This document shows, in pieces, positions 37,389-48,347 of a stretch of DNA of 64,000 bases. The notes beneath the pieces are model-generated. The model was given only the letters and a program-made list of their open reading frames with translations, did not search any database and was not told where the DNA came from. The number at the start of each line of letters is the position of its first letter. The stretch's first letter is position 1. The stretch covers positions 496,001 to 560,000 of the forward strand of contig NZ_VXJW01000001.1 in assembly GCF_008692845.1 (NCBI RefSeq). Direction: 5' to 3'. The position numbers were made by a program, and so were the translations under genes. This stretch comes from Salmonella enterica subsp. arizonae. GTDB taxonomy: Bacteria > Pseudomonadota > Gammaproteobacteria > Enterobacterales > Enterobacteriaceae.

Positions 37389-37895
37389 ATGTCACAGACT
37401 GTACATTTCCAGGGTAACCCGGTCACTGTTGCCAACGTTATTCCGCAGGCTGGCAACAAAGCACAGGCTTTTACTCTTGTCGCAAAAGATCTGTCTGACG
37501 TTTCACTCAGTCAATATGCAGGCAAACGCAAAGTGCTGAATATTTTCCCAAGCATTGATACTGGCGTATGCGCGGCATCAGTCCGTAAGTTTAACCAACT
37601 GGCCACAGAAGTGGAGAATACTGTCGTATTGTGCGTTTCTGCTGACCTGCCTTTTGCTCAATCGCGTTTTTGCGGCGCGGAAGGCCTGAGCAACGTTATT
37701 ACGCTTTCCACTCTGCGTAATAACGAGTTTCTGAAAAACTACGGCGTCGAAATCACTGACGGCCCGCTGAAAGGCCTGGCGGCGCGCGCCGTCATCGTGC
37801 TTGACGAAAACGACAATGTTATTTTCAGCCAACTGGTGGATGAAATTACCCACGAACCGGACTATACCGCCGCGCTGGACGTCCTGAAGGCATAA
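37389..37895 (+). CDS. tpx: Thiol peroxidase (atypical 2-Cys peroxiredoxin)
   Basis: 168-residue peroxiredoxin that reduces alkyl hydroperoxides with thioredoxin. Peroxidatic C61 is in [14 protein letters not shown] and the resolving C95 in QSRFCGAEG. The length equals that of E. coli Tpx, which is periplasm- or cytoplasm-reported. A bidirectional terminator separates it from tyrR. Confidence 0.97.
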   Translation: MSQTVHFQGNPVTVANVIPQAGNKAQAFTLVAKDLSDVSLSQYAGKRKVLNIFPSIDTGVCAASVRKFNQLATEVENTVVLCVSADLPFAQSRFCGAEGLSNVITLSTLRNNEFLKNYGVEITDGPLKGLAARAVIVLDENDNVIFSQLVDEITHEPDYTAALDVLKA

Positions 37896-37952
37896 GCCAG
37901 AGCCCAATGGCGCTACGCTTGTCAGTGCTACAGGCGGTGCTTGTTTGTCACA

Positions 37953-37980
37953 AGAAGGCCTCCATTCGGAGGCTTTCTTT
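37953..37980. terminator. Bidirectional terminator between tpx and tyrR
   Basis: GCCTCC / GGAGGC stem with an ATTC loop, flanked by AAGAAG on the left and TTTCTTTTC on the right; it lies between two convergent stops. Confidence 0.8.
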
Positions 37981-37983
37981 TCT

Positions 37984-39537
37984 CTACTCTTCACCCTTCT
38001 TCTGACTCAAACCATACTCACGCAGCTTATTGGCGATGGCTGTGTGCGATACCCCCAACCGTTTTGCCAGTTTACGCGTACTCGGATAGCTACGATAAAG
38101 CAGGGTCAAAACAGAACGCTCAAAACGACTGGTAATGTCATCCAGCGAACCTTCCATCGCATCCTCGCCGACTGCAACCGTCGCAGCGTCGTAATCAGGC
38201 AACAGGATATCCTGTGGACGCAGCTCATACCCTTCCAGTTGCGTCAGCGCTCGATAGATCGCGTTTTTAAGCTGGCGTACATTGCCCGGCCAGCCGTAAC
38301 GGGTGAGCACCGAACTCAGATCGGCAGACAGTTTCGGGCGCGGAACGCCCTGTTCATCGGCAAAACGCGCCACGAACAGTTCGGTCAACGGCATAATATC
38401 CTGCGGACAATCGCGCAACGGTGGCAAATTAAGCGTCAGAACATTAAGTCGATAATAGAGATCCTCTCGGAACAGTCCTTTTTGCACCAGCTCCACCAGA
38501 TTTTTCTGCGTGGCGCAGATAACGCGTACATCAACATGAATTTCGTGATCTTCGCCGACACGACGGAACGTTCCATCGTTGAGAAAACGCAGCAGCTTCG
38601 CCTGCATACGCGGCGACATTTCACCAATTTCGTCCAACAGCACCGAACCGCCATTCGCCTGTTCAAAAAAGCCTTTTTTGCCTTCCGGCGCATGACCAAA
38701 TAGTTCGCTTTCTACGGCATCTTCCGGGATCGATGCGCAATTTAGCGCCAGATATGGTTTCGCTGCACGAGGGCTTGCCTGATGACAGGCATGGGCGAAA
38801 AGATCTTTACCAGTTCCCGTATCGCCGGTAATCAGCAGCGGCGCGCTGAGCATCGCCAGTTTGCGCGCCTGCTCAACAACGTGTTTCATCTTTGCGCTCA
38901 CGGCAATAATCTGACTAAACGCGCTCACATCCTGTGCGGACAAATTCTGTAGTTGTCGTCCCATACGGAGCGTAGAACGCAGCATCACTACCGCCCCGGT
39001 CAACACGTATTCGTCATTTTCGTTTTGTAAATGTACTGGCGTAATCTCCATTAAGAAGTTTTGCCCGTTGATCACCACATGTTCGTTATGAGAGTTTTGC
39101 GGGTTACCTTCCAGCCAGCGCTGAAAATTGAAGCCGTTGATTAATTGCGCGGCGGTATGGTGACGCATTCGCTCCTGACTCTGGGCAAAGAGCTGACAGC
39201 TTGCCGGGTTCGCCATCTCCACTTTACTTCTCATATCCAATGAGAGAACCGGCTCTGGCAGCGCCTCGAGCAGCGCGCTCAGGGCCAGATGCTCACGTTC
39301 GGACGGCATCCAGGGAACGGTACGGACATCCGTTACGCCGGAAATACGGCGAATTTCGGCCATTAAGCGGCTAAAGGCGGTGAATTCGAGCTCAGCAAAA
39401 TTAAGATAAATTCGCCCGATGGGATCAATCTCAATTCCGCGTAAATCAATGCTACGTAACACCAGTAAATCAAGTAATTCGCGGGTCAGACCAAGCCGGT
39501 CTTCACAAAAGACTTCCAGACGCATGAGAACCTTCAC
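37984..39537 (-). CDS. tyrR: Transcriptional regulator TyrR of aromatic amino acid genes
   Basis: 517 residues: N-terminal ACT domain (about 1-75), PAS domain (about 78-190), AAA+ domain with Walker A GDTGTGKD (about 235) and a C-terminal helix-turn-helix (TRKLAKRLGVSHTAIANKLR). The loop that is GAFTGA in sigma-54 activators reads GHAPEGKKGFF here, which fits TyrR acting on sigma-70 promoters. It represses or activates genes for Phe, Tyr and Trp synthesis and uptake. A TyrR box lies upstream, consistent with autoregulation. Confidence 0.97.
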   Translation of the reverse strand: MKVLMRLEVFCEDRLGLTRELLDLLVLRSIDLRGIEIDPIGRIYLNFAELEFTAFSRLMAEIRRISGVTDVRTVPWMPSEREHLALSALLEALPEPVLSLDMRSKVEMANPASCQLFAQSQERMRHHTAAQLINGFNFQRWLEGNPQNSHNEHVVINGQNFLMEITPVHLQNENDEYVLTGAVVMLRSTLRMGRQLQNLSAQDVSAFSQIIAVSAKMKHVVEQARKLAMLSAPLLITGDTGTGKDLFAHACHQASPRAAKPYLALNCASIPEDAVESELFGHAPEGKKGFFEQANGGSVLLDEIGEMSPRMQAKLLRFLNDGTFRRVGEDHEIHVDVRVICATQKNLVELVQKGLFREDLYYRLNVLTLNLPPLRDCPQDIMPLTELFVARFADEQGVPRPKLSADLSSVLTRYGWPGNVRQLKNAIYRALTQLEGYELRPQDILLPDYDAATVAVGEDAMEGSLDDITSRFERSVLTLLYRSYPSTRKLAKRLGVSHTAIANKLREYGLSQKKGEE

Positions 39538-39595
39538 CTGAATAATGAATCATTAAATAGATGATAAGCCACTATTCGGCTGTCAGGAAGGATTC

Positions 39596-39613
39596 TGTCA
39601 ACAAATATTGACA
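39596..39613. promoter_or_regulatory. TyrR box upstream of tyrR
   Basis: TGTCAACAAATATTGACA is palindromic in its arms and fits the TyrR-box scheme TGT-N12-ACA. It lies about 60 bases upstream of the tyrR start, as expected for autorepression. Confidence 0.65.
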
Positions 39614-39672
39614 GCATGACGGAAAAATGGGCGCTGTGGCGTAAAGCCAGGCAGTCAGCGCCCTATGAAGGG

Positions 39673-40734
39673 TTATTTTTCAGGTGTGGGCTTGTTCTTC
39701 TGTAGTGTCTCTTTTAGCTGACCAATAAGCTGTCGGCGAAAATCGCCGAGACGTGGTTTATCGTCGTCAAACCACGGCAATGGACGACATAACTCCATGG
39801 TTTTTATCCCCAACCGGGCCGTAAGCAGCCCTGCGCCAATCCCCTGCGCGGCGCGCGTGGACAGGCGTGCCGCCAGATCCTGCGACATCCAGTCCATACC
39901 GACTTCGCGCACCAGCTCACTGGCTCCTGCAAAAGCGATATTCAGCAACACCAGACGGAACAGACGAAGGCGGCTGTAATAACCAAGTTCAATGCCATAC
40001 AGCGCTGCGATGCGGTTAATGAGACGCAAGTTACGCCATGCAATAAACGCCATATCCACTAGCGCTAACGGGCTTACGGCAATCATCAGAGTCGATTCCG
40101 CAGCAAAACGGCTAACCTCACGCCGTGCCTGGGCGTCGAGCACCGGCTGCACCAGATGCGCATACAGACCAACGATTTCTCTGTCGTTTTGCGTTTCATG
40201 AATGGCGGCATACCAGCGCTGTAATGCCGGATGAGATTGATCAATTCCCGCCTGCTGCGCCAGTTTTTCGCAGTATGCGCGACCTTTCCCGACGCTATGG
40301 CTATGTAACAGTTCACGCGCCTCATCCCGCTCATGCGCCCGTTGACGCAATCGCCATAATCGCCGCCACTCTGTAATCACCGATCCCACGCCAGCGCCAA
40401 TGATCAGCGCGCCTGCGGCACAGCCGCCTAAGGCGGCCCAGTCCTGGGTTTGCCAGGCATTCATTGTCCACTGTATGCCTTGCCCTACCACGCTCGCGCC
40501 AAACAGCGCCAGCCCCCCCAGTACCATTTTACGCCACAGACTACGCTTGGGTTGCAGCGCAGCATCGACTGCCGCTTCTGCTGTTCCTTCATCTTCAGGA
40601 TACTCATCGATAGCCGCAGGCGAAAATGTGCGCGACTCCACTTCGCTGAAGGTTTGCTGCGCTTTGAAGGTCGATGTTGACTCCTCCTTCAAGGGTTCTG
40701 CAAAATCAATACGCGGTTTTAACGGCTCGCTCAT
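39673..40734 (-). CDS. ycjF: Inner-membrane protein YcjF (DUF697)
   Basis: 353 residues with a polar ~65-residue N-terminus, two membrane helices (about 70-120: [20 protein letters not shown] and [20 protein letters not shown]) and a C-terminal DUF697 region with further hydrophobic stretches. It overlaps the upstream ycjX by four bases (ATGA), so the two are co-translated. The pair is conserved as ycjX-ycjF and is a member of stress regulons in E. coli. Precise function is unknown. Confidence 0.93.
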   Translation of the reverse strand: MSEPLKPRIDFAEPLKEESTSTFKAQQTFSEVESRTFSPAAIDEYPEDEGTAEAAVDAALQPKRSLWRKMVLGGLALFGASVVGQGIQWTMNAWQTQDWAALGGCAAGALIIGAGVGSVITEWRRLWRLRQRAHERDEARELLHSHSVGKGRAYCEKLAQQAGIDQSHPALQRWYAAIHETQNDREIVGLYAHLVQPVLDAQARREVSRFAAESTLMIAVSPLALVDMAFIAWRNLRLINRIAALYGIELGYYSRLRLFRLVLLNIAFAGASELVREVGMDWMSQDLAARLSTRAAQGIGAGLLTARLGIKTMELCRPLPWFDDDKPRLGDFRRQLIGQLKETLQKNKPTPEK

Positions 40735-42128
40735 CGCAGCTTATCTCCTATTAAAAACTCCAGCGCCGCGTCCAGACGAATGTGCGGTAATGGTTTATCA
40801 ACATCCATAACCTGCGGGCGAAATGCTTCGAACTGAAAACCCTGACTATCCCAAAACGCTTGTCCAGGCAAGCGGGAAGGCACTTCGCCGGGGTACACCG
40901 TCAACGGCGCGCCGTCACTCAAACGGTTTCCGCGCAAGGCAGGAATTTTTTCACCGTTGACCTCAATCACGCCGCTGGTGGTCGACTGTACCGAAGCCAG
41001 CCCCAGGCAATCCATACTAATGCCTTCAAACGCGGCATTTTGCCAGGCGTCCTGGATCAGTTGCTGGAGCAAGGCCACCATATTCGCATGTTGATCAAGA
41101 GTGACATGATCGGCTTTCGTCGCGGCGAACAGCAATTTATCAATAACCGGTGAGAACAGCCGGCGAAACAGTGTACGTTGCCCATAGTGAAAACTTTGCA
41201 TCAACTGCGTCAAGGCAAGACGCATATCATTAAATGCTTGCGGTCCGCTATTGAGCGGTTGCAGGCAGTCCACCAGCACAATCTGGCGATCAAAGCGTAG
41301 AAAATGATTTTTGTAGAACCCTTTGACCACTTTTTCACAATAGTAGTTAAATCGTTCGCGCAGCATGCCCGCGTTGGTCTGTTTATCCGCCCGCGCAAGC
41401 GCCGATTCGCCATACGCGTCCACATCCGGCCATGGGAAAAACTGTAGCGCCGGCGCGCCCGCCATATCGCCCGGCAAAACAAATCGTCCAGGTTGAATAA
41501 AATGCAATCCCTGCGATTTACACTGATGCAAATAGTCCGTCCAGGCGGCGGCAATCTCCGCCAGCCGTTTTTCATCGGCGGGCGCCAGCGGATCGAGTCC
41601 TTCGCAAAGCTGCCGCCATTTCGCTGACCACTCAGCCCGCGGCCCTTGCAACAAGCCATTCATCTGACGGGACCAGCTTAAATAATCCTGAGCCAGCATG
41701 GGCAGATCGAGTAACCATTCACCAGGATAATCCACGATCTCCAGATACAATGTTGAGGTATCTTTAAAATGGCGCAGCAGCGAATCGTTTGAACGATAGC
41801 GCAATGCCAGTCGAATCTCACTGACGCCGCGTGTCGGCGTGGGCCAGACGGGAGGATTGCCATAAAGCTGGAGTATTCCCTCATCGTAGGTAAAACGGGG
41901 AATACCAAAATCACGTTGAGGTACGCGCTTTACGCCGAGCAGACGTTCTTCGCGTACCGCGCTGAGCAGCGGCAAGCGCGCGCCCGCATGGACATTAAGC
42001 AACTGGTTAACTATCGCCGTGATAAACGCCGTTTTACCGCTTCGGCTCAACCCGGTTACGGCAAGGCGCAAATGCCTGTCTACCCCACGATTGACCAGCG
42101 CGTTGAGTTCAGTTTTAAGTCGCTTCAT
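40731..42128 (-). CDS. ycjX: P-loop protein YcjX (DUF463)
   Basis: 465 residues with an N-terminal Walker A loop [11 protein letters not shown] (about 24-34) and a Walker-B-like IVLVDCLQ further on. The family (DUF463/YcjX) contains predicted GTP/ATP-binding proteins; structural work on a homologue supports GTPase-like folding. It forms a two-gene unit with ycjF, starting close to a divergent LacI-type regulator. Confidence 0.93.
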   Translation of the reverse strand: MKRLKTELNALVNRGVDRHLRLAVTGLSRSGKTAFITAIVNQLLNVHAGARLPLLSAVREERLLGVKRVPQRDFGIPRFTYDEGILQLYGNPPVWPTPTRGVSEIRLALRYRSNDSLLRHFKDTSTLYLEIVDYPGEWLLDLPMLAQDYLSWSRQMNGLLQGPRAEWSAKWRQLCEGLDPLAPADEKRLAEIAAAWTDYLHQCKSQGLHFIQPGRFVLPGDMAGAPALQFFPWPDVDAYGESALARADKQTNAGMLRERFNYYCEKVVKGFYKNHFLRFDRQIVLVDCLQPLNSGPQAFNDMRLALTQLMQSFHYGQRTLFRRLFSPVIDKLLFAATKADHVTLDQHANMVALLQQLIQDAWQNAAFEGISMDCLGLASVQSTTSGVIEVNGEKIPALRGNRLSDGAPLTVYPGEVPSRLPGQAFWDSQGFQFEAFRPQVMDVDKPLPHIRLDAALEFLIGDKLR

Positions 42129-42278
42129 CGCCGTCCCGTTATGCCTGAAGAACAGATAAAATTATAACTTATGCCTATATATGGGGTCAGGTTGTTGACA
42201 ATCAACCGCCTTATATTGTCATCCGCGACTTAACTCCATAATATGTGAGTCATTGACTCTCCGCTGGAGTTCCTGGTA

Positions 42279-43289
42279 ATGCCTCCAACTATTTATGATA
42301 TCGCGCGTATTGCTGGTGTATCAAAATCGACGGTATCCCGCGTTCTTAATAAACAAACGAATATCTCTCCTGAAGCCCGCGAGAAAGTGTTGCGTGCGAT
42401 TGACGAGTTACAGTATCAGCCAAATAAGCTGGCCCGCGCGCTAACCTCCTCCGGCTTTGACGCCATTATGGTGATCTCTACCCGTTCAGCGAAAACCACC
42501 GCCGGAAATCCTTTTTTCTCGGAAGTGTTGCATGCGATTACCGCGAGAGCAGAAGAAGAAGGTTTCGACGTCATATTACAGACTTCGCGAAGTACGGAAG
42601 ACGATCTGCAGAAATGCGTTAGCAAAATAAAGCATAAGATGATTAAAGGCATTATTATGCTAAGTTCTCCGGCTGATGAATCCTTTTTTGCCCGCCTTGA
42701 CAACTACGATATTCCGGTGGTCGTTATCGGCAAAGTCGAAGGACAGTATCAACATGTCTACTCAGTAGATACTGATAACTATCGCGACAGCATTGTGCTG
42801 ACAGATGCTTTAATCAATAATGGACATCAGCATATTGCCTGCCTGCATGCGCCGCTGGATTATCATGTTTCTGTCGATCGCGTTAATGGCTATAAAGCCA
42901 GCCTTGAAGCGCACCTTCTTACGGTTCGCAATGAATGGATTATTGATGGTGGTTATACGCATGAAAGCGCGATTGAGGCGGCAAGAATGCTATTAAGCCA
43001 GAATCCTTTACCCGATGCGGTATTTGCGACAGATAGTATTAAAATACTCAGTCTGTATCGCGTGGCGGCGGAGAAAAATATCTCAATTCCGCAACAACTG
43101 GCCGTGGTGGGTTACAGTAACGAAATGCTGTCCTTTATTCTCACTCCGCCACCCGGCGGTATTGATATACCGACGCGCGCGCTGGGCGAACAAAGTTGCA
43201 ATATATTGTTCAAACAGATTGCCGGAAAGACCAGCCCCCGTTCCATCACAGTAGAGACTCGAATTTCCCTCACCGCTTCGCTGGCCTGA
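42279..43289 (+). CDS. ycjW: LacI-family regulator of the ycj/ompG sugar operon
   Basis: 336 residues. The N-terminal LacI helix-turn-helix reads [20 protein letters not shown] with the hinge helix NKLARAL at about 48-54, and a periplasmic-binding-type ligand domain follows. The ligand domain resembles glucoside/maltose-type LacI proteins ([20 protein letters not shown]). The position between ompG and ycjX is that of E. coli ycjW, but I cannot judge how similar the proteins are. It probably represses the convergent ompG-ycj operon. The two are separated by a strong terminator. Confidence 0.75.
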   Translation: MPPTIYDIARIAGVSKSTVSRVLNKQTNISPEAREKVLRAIDELQYQPNKLARALTSSGFDAIMVISTRSAKTTAGNPFFSEVLHAITARAEEEGFDVILQTSRSTEDDLQKCVSKIKHKMIKGIIMLSSPADESFFARLDNYDIPVVVIGKVEGQYQHVYSVDTDNYRDSIVLTDALINNGHQHIACLHAPLDYHVSVDRVNGYKASLEAHLLTVRNEWIIDGGYTHESAIEAARMLLSQNPLPDAVFATDSIKILSLYRVAAEKNISIPQQLAVVGYSNEMLSFILTPPPGGIDIPTRALGEQSCNILFKQIAGKTSPRSITVETRISLTASLA

Positions 43290-43295
43290 ATTAAC

Positions 43296-43320
43296 GGCTG
43301 CCCGTCAATATCGGGCAGCC
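43296..43320. terminator. Bidirectional terminator between ycjW and ompG
   Basis: A perfect 9-bp stem, GGCTGCCCG / CGGGCAGCC, with a seven-base loop, placed between convergent stops and followed by GCGTTTTG. Confidence 0.8.
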
Positions 43321-43329
43321 AGCGTTTTG

Positions 43330-44235
43330 TCAGAAAGCGTAGTTGACGCCTATCCCCGCGTAATGAAAACGATCGCTTTCACCTTCATCGTGATCTTCCC
43401 ATTCATAGGCATATTCCAGCGTCATTGACAGGCCGTTCTGGAAATCATACGCATACAATAACCCTAATCGGTTGAAATCATGGCCTTCACGCTCAGGATC
43501 GTCCTGCCAGTCCCAGTTGGTCCAGCGATCCAGTCCCAGGCGGGTATACGGCGTCAGCGTAGTATTTCCGAGCGAGATGGGTAAATAGGCGCGAATTTCC
43601 TGCGTCGAAAACTCGCCATTGTTACGATGCTCCGCGAGGTTAAAGCCACGTTCCAGATAATAGTTAACTGTAAAACCAACCGTTTCATTAAAGGTATAGT
43701 TCAGACCGGTTTCAGTCTCTATGCGGCTGTCAGAATAGCCCGTAATACTTAGATCATTGACGAACTGATACATCGCCAGCCAACCGCTGAAGCGTAAATC
43801 GTCGGTAAGTTTAGCATCCCAGTCAGGCTGTATTTTCCAGCGCTGCATATTGGCGGTGTCTTTCCCCTCTTCATTCACGTAGTGGTAGCCATAATTACGG
43901 AAACCGCCGGTCAGTCCGAAGTTAAAATCGGCGCTTTCAAGGAACTGGTAACGCACTTCCAGTTCCGGACGATCAAACCAAGTGCCGCGGTTTCCAGCGC
44001 TATAATCAACCGGACCTTCCTGATAATAGGCCAACGCAATACTCCAGGGGCCATTAGATGCGTTGAAATAGATGGACGGCTCACCCAGGCCATCCATATC
44101 CTCGCTTTGGCTTTCGACGTTTTCTATTTCATACATAGCGCCGACATTAAAATGCCAGTCATTGTTTTCGGCGGCCTGCGCGCAGGCCATTCCTGCGCAC
44201 ATGATCAGCGCAGTAGAGGACAGTAAGGTTTTCAT
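43330..44235 (-). CDS. ompG: Monomeric outer-membrane porin OmpG
   Basis: 301 residues with signal peptide MKTLLSSTALIMCAGMACAQA and a 14-strand beta-barrel ending in aromatic FHYAGIGVNYAF, the C-terminal Phe signature. Length and sequence match E. coli OmpG, a wide non-specific pore for mono- to trisaccharides. Here it is the last gene of the leftward ycj operon, which suggests it carries the glucosides processed by the operon across the outer membrane. Confidence 0.95.
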   Translation of the reverse strand: MKTLLSSTALIMCAGMACAQAAENNDWHFNVGAMYEIENVESQSEDMDGLGEPSIYFNASNGPWSIALAYYQEGPVDYSAGNRGTWFDRPELEVRYQFLESADFNFGLTGGFRNYGYHYVNEEGKDTANMQRWKIQPDWDAKLTDDLRFSGWLAMYQFVNDLSITGYSDSRIETETGLNYTFNETVGFTVNYYLERGFNLAEHRNNGEFSTQEIRAYLPISLGNTTLTPYTRLGLDRWTNWDWQDDPEREGHDFNRLGLLYAYDFQNGLSMTLEYAYEWEDHDEGESDRFHYAGIGVNYAF

Positions 44236-44312
44236 TTTTATTCCTTGTTAAAACTCTAATAGAAAACGCACCTAACCTATACCGGAGAAATGCCTTCCTC
44301 CGGATTCTTTAG

Positions 44313-45395
44313 TTATTGAATTGCCAGTTCTGTTTCAGCATCAAAGAAATGGCATTTCGCCATATCAAAATTAATAGTGATATTTTCTCCTGCATAATAG
44401 TCATTCATTGCTCCGGCACGAACGACCAGTTCATGCCCCCCTACGGTGGTATAAAGCATAAATTCAGCGCCGGTTAGTTCCGCGACACTTATTTTTGCCG
44501 AAACACTATTTTCGTTATGTCCCTGGGGATGTATATCTTCCGGGCGAATCCCCATCGTGACAGCTTTATGCTCATAACCCTGCGTTTTTAATAAATCCAG
44601 AGTTTCCTGCGGAATCGTTAATTTAAGGGTTTCAGTAACGAACTGATTACCGTCGATAGCGCCGCGAATGAAATTCATGGCTGGCGAGCCAATAAATCCG
44701 GCGACAAACATATTTGCCGGATGGTTATAAACTTCTTTCGGCGCGCCGACCTGTTGAACAATACCGTCTTTCATGATCACAATACGTGTCGCCATGGTCA
44801 TCGCTTCGGTCTGATCGTGCGTAACGTAAATCATGGTGGTCTTGAGTTTCTGATGCAGTTTGCTGATTTCCGCCCGCATCTGCACACGAAGCTTGGCGTC
44901 CAGGTTGGATAACGGCTCGTCCATCAAAAACACGCCAGCCTCACGGACGATCGCCCGTCCCAACGCCACGCGCTGGCGCTGACCGCCGGATAAGGCGCCC
45001 GGCTTACGTTTTAGATAGTCGCGCAGACCCAGGATCTGTGCCGCCCAGTTGACGCGCTCATCAATGATCTCCGGGTTAATCTTCTGCATTTTCAGACCAA
45101 ACGCCATGTTGGCATAAACCGACATGTGCGGATAAAGCGCATAATTCTGGAAAACCATCGCGATATTACGCGATTTAGCCGGAACATCGTTCATCCGCTT
45201 ACCGTCAATTAATAAGTTGCCATCGCTGATCTCCTCCAGCCCGGCGATCATACGCAGCGTGGTCGACTTACCGCAGCCGGAAGGACCAACAAAAACAATA
45301 AATTCTTTGTCTTCAATTTCCAGATTAAAGTCTTTAACGACATGTACCTGGTTATCATATATTTTTTGAATATGTTGCAACGAAAGCTGTGCCAT
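44313..45395 (-). CDS. ycjV: ABC transporter ATPase YcjV (MalK-like)
   Basis: 360 residues; Walker A GPSGCGKST (about 37-45), Q-loop, signature LSGGQRQRVALG, Walker B VFLMDEPLSNLD and H-loop VTHDQTEA, followed by a C-terminal OB-fold/TOBE regulatory region (MGIRPEDIHP). It is intact and would energise the YcjNOP importer encoded 6-9 kb upstream in the same unit. In E. coli K-12 I recall the gene as damaged, so the intact copy here is informative. Confidence 0.93.
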   Translation of the reverse strand: MAQLSLQHIQKIYDNQVHVVKDFNLEIEDKEFIVFVGPSGCGKSTTLRMIAGLEEISDGNLLIDGKRMNDVPAKSRNIAMVFQNYALYPHMSVYANMAFGLKMQKINPEIIDERVNWAAQILGLRDYLKRKPGALSGGQRQRVALGRAIVREAGVFLMDEPLSNLDAKLRVQMRAEISKLHQKLKTTMIYVTHDQTEAMTMATRIVIMKDGIVQQVGAPKEVYNHPANMFVAGFIGSPAMNFIRGAIDGNQFVTETLKLTIPQETLDLLKTQGYEHKAVTMGIRPEDIHPQGHNENSVSAKISVAELTGAEFMLYTTVGGHELVVRAGAMNDYYAGENITINFDMAKCHFFDAETELAIQ

Positions 45396-45405
45396 ATTGA
45401 TTCCT

Positions 45406-46074
45406 TTACTTGTCGTTTTGCCAGAAAGCCGATAAGCGCGGCCATGTCAGAAATTCTGTCGAAGGCAAATGTAAATCCGCGTCGCGAAGCGCACCGCCGA
45501 TGCCCACTGAGCGCATACCACACGCATTGATAGCGTCAATGCCTGCCTGCGCATCTTCCACCCCAATGCATTCACATGGATTGACTCCCAATCCTTCACA
45601 GGCAGCCAGAAAAATTTCCGGATCTGGTTTCGAACGGCTTATTCGCGCCGCATCTACGCAGAAATCAAAATAATCGCGGATATCCAGCGTCTGCAAAATC
45701 GCGGGGGCATTGAGCGACACCGAGGCAAGCGCGACCGGAATCTGTAATTCGCGTAATGTTACGAGCAATGGTCTAATACCTGGTAACACGGACTGCGGGG
45801 TCAGTTGTTTCAGCGATTCAACATACAGACTGTTTTTACGAGCCGCGAGTTGCGCGCGAGCCTCCTCCCCAAACGCCCCCTCCTTTCCGCCGTGTTGCAA
45901 AATATGTCGTAATGATTCGCCACGACTGATCCCTTTCAGGGTATCGTTGAAAGCTTCATCAATCACAATGCCGATGTCGTCGGCAATTTGCCGCCAGGCG
46001 AGAAAATGCAGATGCGCAGTGTCGGTAATCACACCGTCCAGATCGAAAATGATGGCTTGCGGGTGTTGTTTCAT
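45406..46074 (-). CDS. ycjU: Beta-phosphoglucomutase YcjU
   Basis: 222-residue HAD-superfamily enzyme converting beta-glucose 1-phosphate to glucose 6-phosphate. The nucleophile motif is DLDGVITDT (Asp at about 11 and 13), with a helical cap and motifs [15 protein letters not shown] and GVEDAQAG. It takes the beta-G1P made by the phosphorylase YcjT, whose stop overlaps its ATG by four bases. Confidence 0.94.
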   Translation of the reverse strand: MKQHPQAIIFDLDGVITDTAHLHFLAWRQIADDIGIVIDEAFNDTLKGISRGESLRHILQHGGKEGAFGEEARAQLAARKNSLYVESLKQLTPQSVLPGIRPLLVTLRELQIPVALASVSLNAPAILQTLDIRDYFDFCVDAARISRSKPDPEIFLAACEGLGVNPCECIGVEDAQAGIDAINACGMRSVGIGGALRDADLHLPSTEFLTWPRLSAFWQNDK

Positions 46075-48347
46075 TCAGCTTCCCTCTTTGTGGTATCGGT
46101 CCCATTCATGGCTGTAATATAATCATGTCGCCTGAGAACACATTCCCCCTGTACGCTGATTTTTTTACCGTAAACCCACAGGTGAACCTGTGTTGTGCTG
46201 GTAATACGAATTTCAGCGGTCTCGATCGTGAAATGCATTTCGCTATCGTGCCAGCGCAGCGGAAACGCCAGCGTTTGCCAATTCTCAGGCAAGGCAGGCT
46301 CCAGATGTAACTCGCCATGACGAACGCTAACGCCAGCAAATCCCTGAATCGCTCCCAGCCAGATCGCGCCGGTCGCGGCGGCGTGTATTCCGTCATCACA
46401 GCTGTGCGGATTGTCACCGAGATCAATCTGCGAACCGTCGCGCCAGAATTGATAACCCTGTTCCGTCTCACCGCAGCGCGCGGCCACAATTCCATGAATC
46501 GATTTACTCAGCGAAGAGTCGTGAATCGTTCGCGGCTCATAAAAACGCAGATTAGCCAGACACTCCTGCGCGCTGAACTGATCCGGCAACATATAGGTCA
46601 GCATCACCACGTCAGCCTGCTTGATAATTTGCATCTCGTTAACTTCCGCGCGGGAATAATCCAGCAAAATGGCCTGTGTACCGGCCTTGGCCTTGTATTT
46701 CGCCAGATCAATAACAGGTTTGCTCAGGAAGGAGTCATCCTGCGGTAGTACGCCATCTTGCTTAACTTCAGGTCGCCACAAATGTTCCAGAAAGTATTCG
46801 GCGCGACGGATAAAGACTTCGTCGCTACCGTTGAGAAAGCGAGCAAACCAGAGCGCCTGTTCCACGTTGTAGTACGCCATATAACTGGTAAAAGCATTGT
46901 TGTTGACATGCTCGGTATATTCATCCGGGCCAATAACGTCATGAATCTCCAGACGGTTATTCACTGCCACTGCGCGACTGATCCAAAACTTCGCGGTTTC
47001 CAGTAGCAGCGCCATCCCTTCATGGGCAATGAAACTCATATCCCCGGTGGCGTGCCAGTAATTGACCACCGCCCAGGCGATATCGGCAACCAAATGATGT
47101 TCCGCCAACGCAGAGGCCACTTTTTGCCGTAACCCGGTACGGATATTGATTGCCGCGAATTCCGGCGTTTCTTCCTCGCCGCTACGCGCGCTTTCCCACG
47201 GAAACAACGCGCCTTGCCAGCCGTTACGTCGCGCTTTCTCGCGCGCGCGCGGTAAATTATGCCAGCGATAACGCAACAAACTTCTGGCGATTTTCGGCTC
47301 GGTGAACAGGTGGAATGGCAACAGAAAAACTTCGGTATCCCAGAACACGTGGCCTTTGTAGCCTTCTCCCGTCAGCCCTTTTGCCGCAATGCTGCTACGT
47401 TCATCATGGGTTGGCGTCATGGCGCGCAACTGGTAAAGAGCGAAATCCAGCGCCTGCTGATCTGTCGCGTCTGTACTGATCACCTGAACGCGGCTACGCT
47501 GCCACCAGGCGCGCCAGTTTTCCGCAGATTCGGCCAGCAAGGCCTCATACCCCTGTTGTACGCAAGCTTCAAGCTTTCTCAGCAACTGGCGCCCCCAGGT
47601 TTCCCTGGAAACCTGACGCTCGCTTGTCCATTCGATCCAAGTGATTTTTTGCAGCGTAACGCGCTGGCCGGCTTTCGCCTGGACGCTGGTATGTTGTAGC
47701 AGGCGACGCTCTTTAGCGGTAAAGCAACGCTGCGCTTCACCATCGATATTACAGAAAGAAGAAATAGCAATATCGTTGTGGTCGTCCTGGGTGGTGTATA
47801 TCCCTTGCAGGATCTGTTGACCGAATACCCTGACCTGCGTTTCATCAAGATGCTGGCGGCCATGATTGGTGATGGTGGCGTCGATACCGGTCGAGATCAA
47901 AATAGCAGCATCGGTATCCAGCGGCGTAATCGCCACTTCCTGTGCGAACAGGGGCAGTTTCTCCGCAGAAACGAAGCGTCGGCTTTCTATCGCAAAACGC
48001 GCACCGCCTGGCGCTTGCCATACCAGCGCGCGCCGTAATTCCCCGGTGGCGAAATCAAGCTCGCGATGCCAGCTTTCAATTGCGCCGCTCAGTAGAGAAA
48101 AACTCTCACCGTTCAGAACGATTTCCACGCCGACAACGTCGGGAAGATTGACCAACTCGTTGAGCTCGCCTTTTCCCGCCCGATGATAAAGTCCTGCAAG
48201 GTAAATACCGCGCGTTTGCCTCGTATAGGCTTCTTCATGACTGGCGCGAATTCCCATATACCCGTTGCCGGTAGTCATTAGCGACGCGTATTTATCCAAG
48301 TTTTGTGGACAAAAAGTCGATTCGGTTAGCATTACTGGCTTAGTCAT
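46071..48347 (-). CDS. ycjT: Kojibiose phosphorylase-type GH65 enzyme YcjT
   Basis: 758-residue glycoside hydrolase family 65 phosphorylase. It splits alpha-1,2-linked glucobiose with phosphate into glucose and beta-glucose 1-phosphate, based on the characterised E. coli enzyme. The (alpha/alpha)6 barrel is seen in [14 protein letters not shown] and the catalytic-acid segment [17 protein letters not shown] start it at ATG 48347, which gives the family N-terminus [10 protein letters not shown] and a four-base ATGA overlap with ycjS. Confidence 0.94.
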   Translation of the reverse strand: MTKPVMLTESTFCPQNLDKYASLMTTGNGYMGIRASHEEAYTRQTRGIYLAGLYHRAGKGELNELVNLPDVVGVEIVLNGESFSLLSGAIESWHRELDFATGELRRALVWQAPGGARFAIESRRFVSAEKLPLFAQEVAITPLDTDAAILISTGIDATITNHGRQHLDETQVRVFGQQILQGIYTTQDDHNDIAISSFCNIDGEAQRCFTAKERRLLQHTSVQAKAGQRVTLQKITWIEWTSERQVSRETWGRQLLRKLEACVQQGYEALLAESAENWRAWWQRSRVQVISTDATDQQALDFALYQLRAMTPTHDERSSIAAKGLTGEGYKGHVFWDTEVFLLPFHLFTEPKIARSLLRYRWHNLPRAREKARRNGWQGALFPWESARSGEEETPEFAAINIRTGLRQKVASALAEHHLVADIAWAVVNYWHATGDMSFIAHEGMALLLETAKFWISRAVAVNNRLEIHDVIGPDEYTEHVNNNAFTSYMAYYNVEQALWFARFLNGSDEVFIRRAEYFLEHLWRPEVKQDGVLPQDDSFLSKPVIDLAKYKAKAGTQAILLDYSRAEVNEMQIIKQADVVMLTYMLPDQFSAQECLANLRFYEPRTIHDSSLSKSIHGIVAARCGETEQGYQFWRDGSQIDLGDNPHSCDDGIHAAATGAIWLGAIQGFAGVSVRHGELHLEPALPENWQTLAFPLRWHDSEMHFTIETAEIRITSTTQVHLWVYGKKISVQGECVLRRHDYITAMNGTDTTKREAE

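Noticed and set aside
37945-38703. 252-codon plus-strand frame
   Set aside because: It is antisense to tyrR, with Gln/Arg-rich shadow composition.
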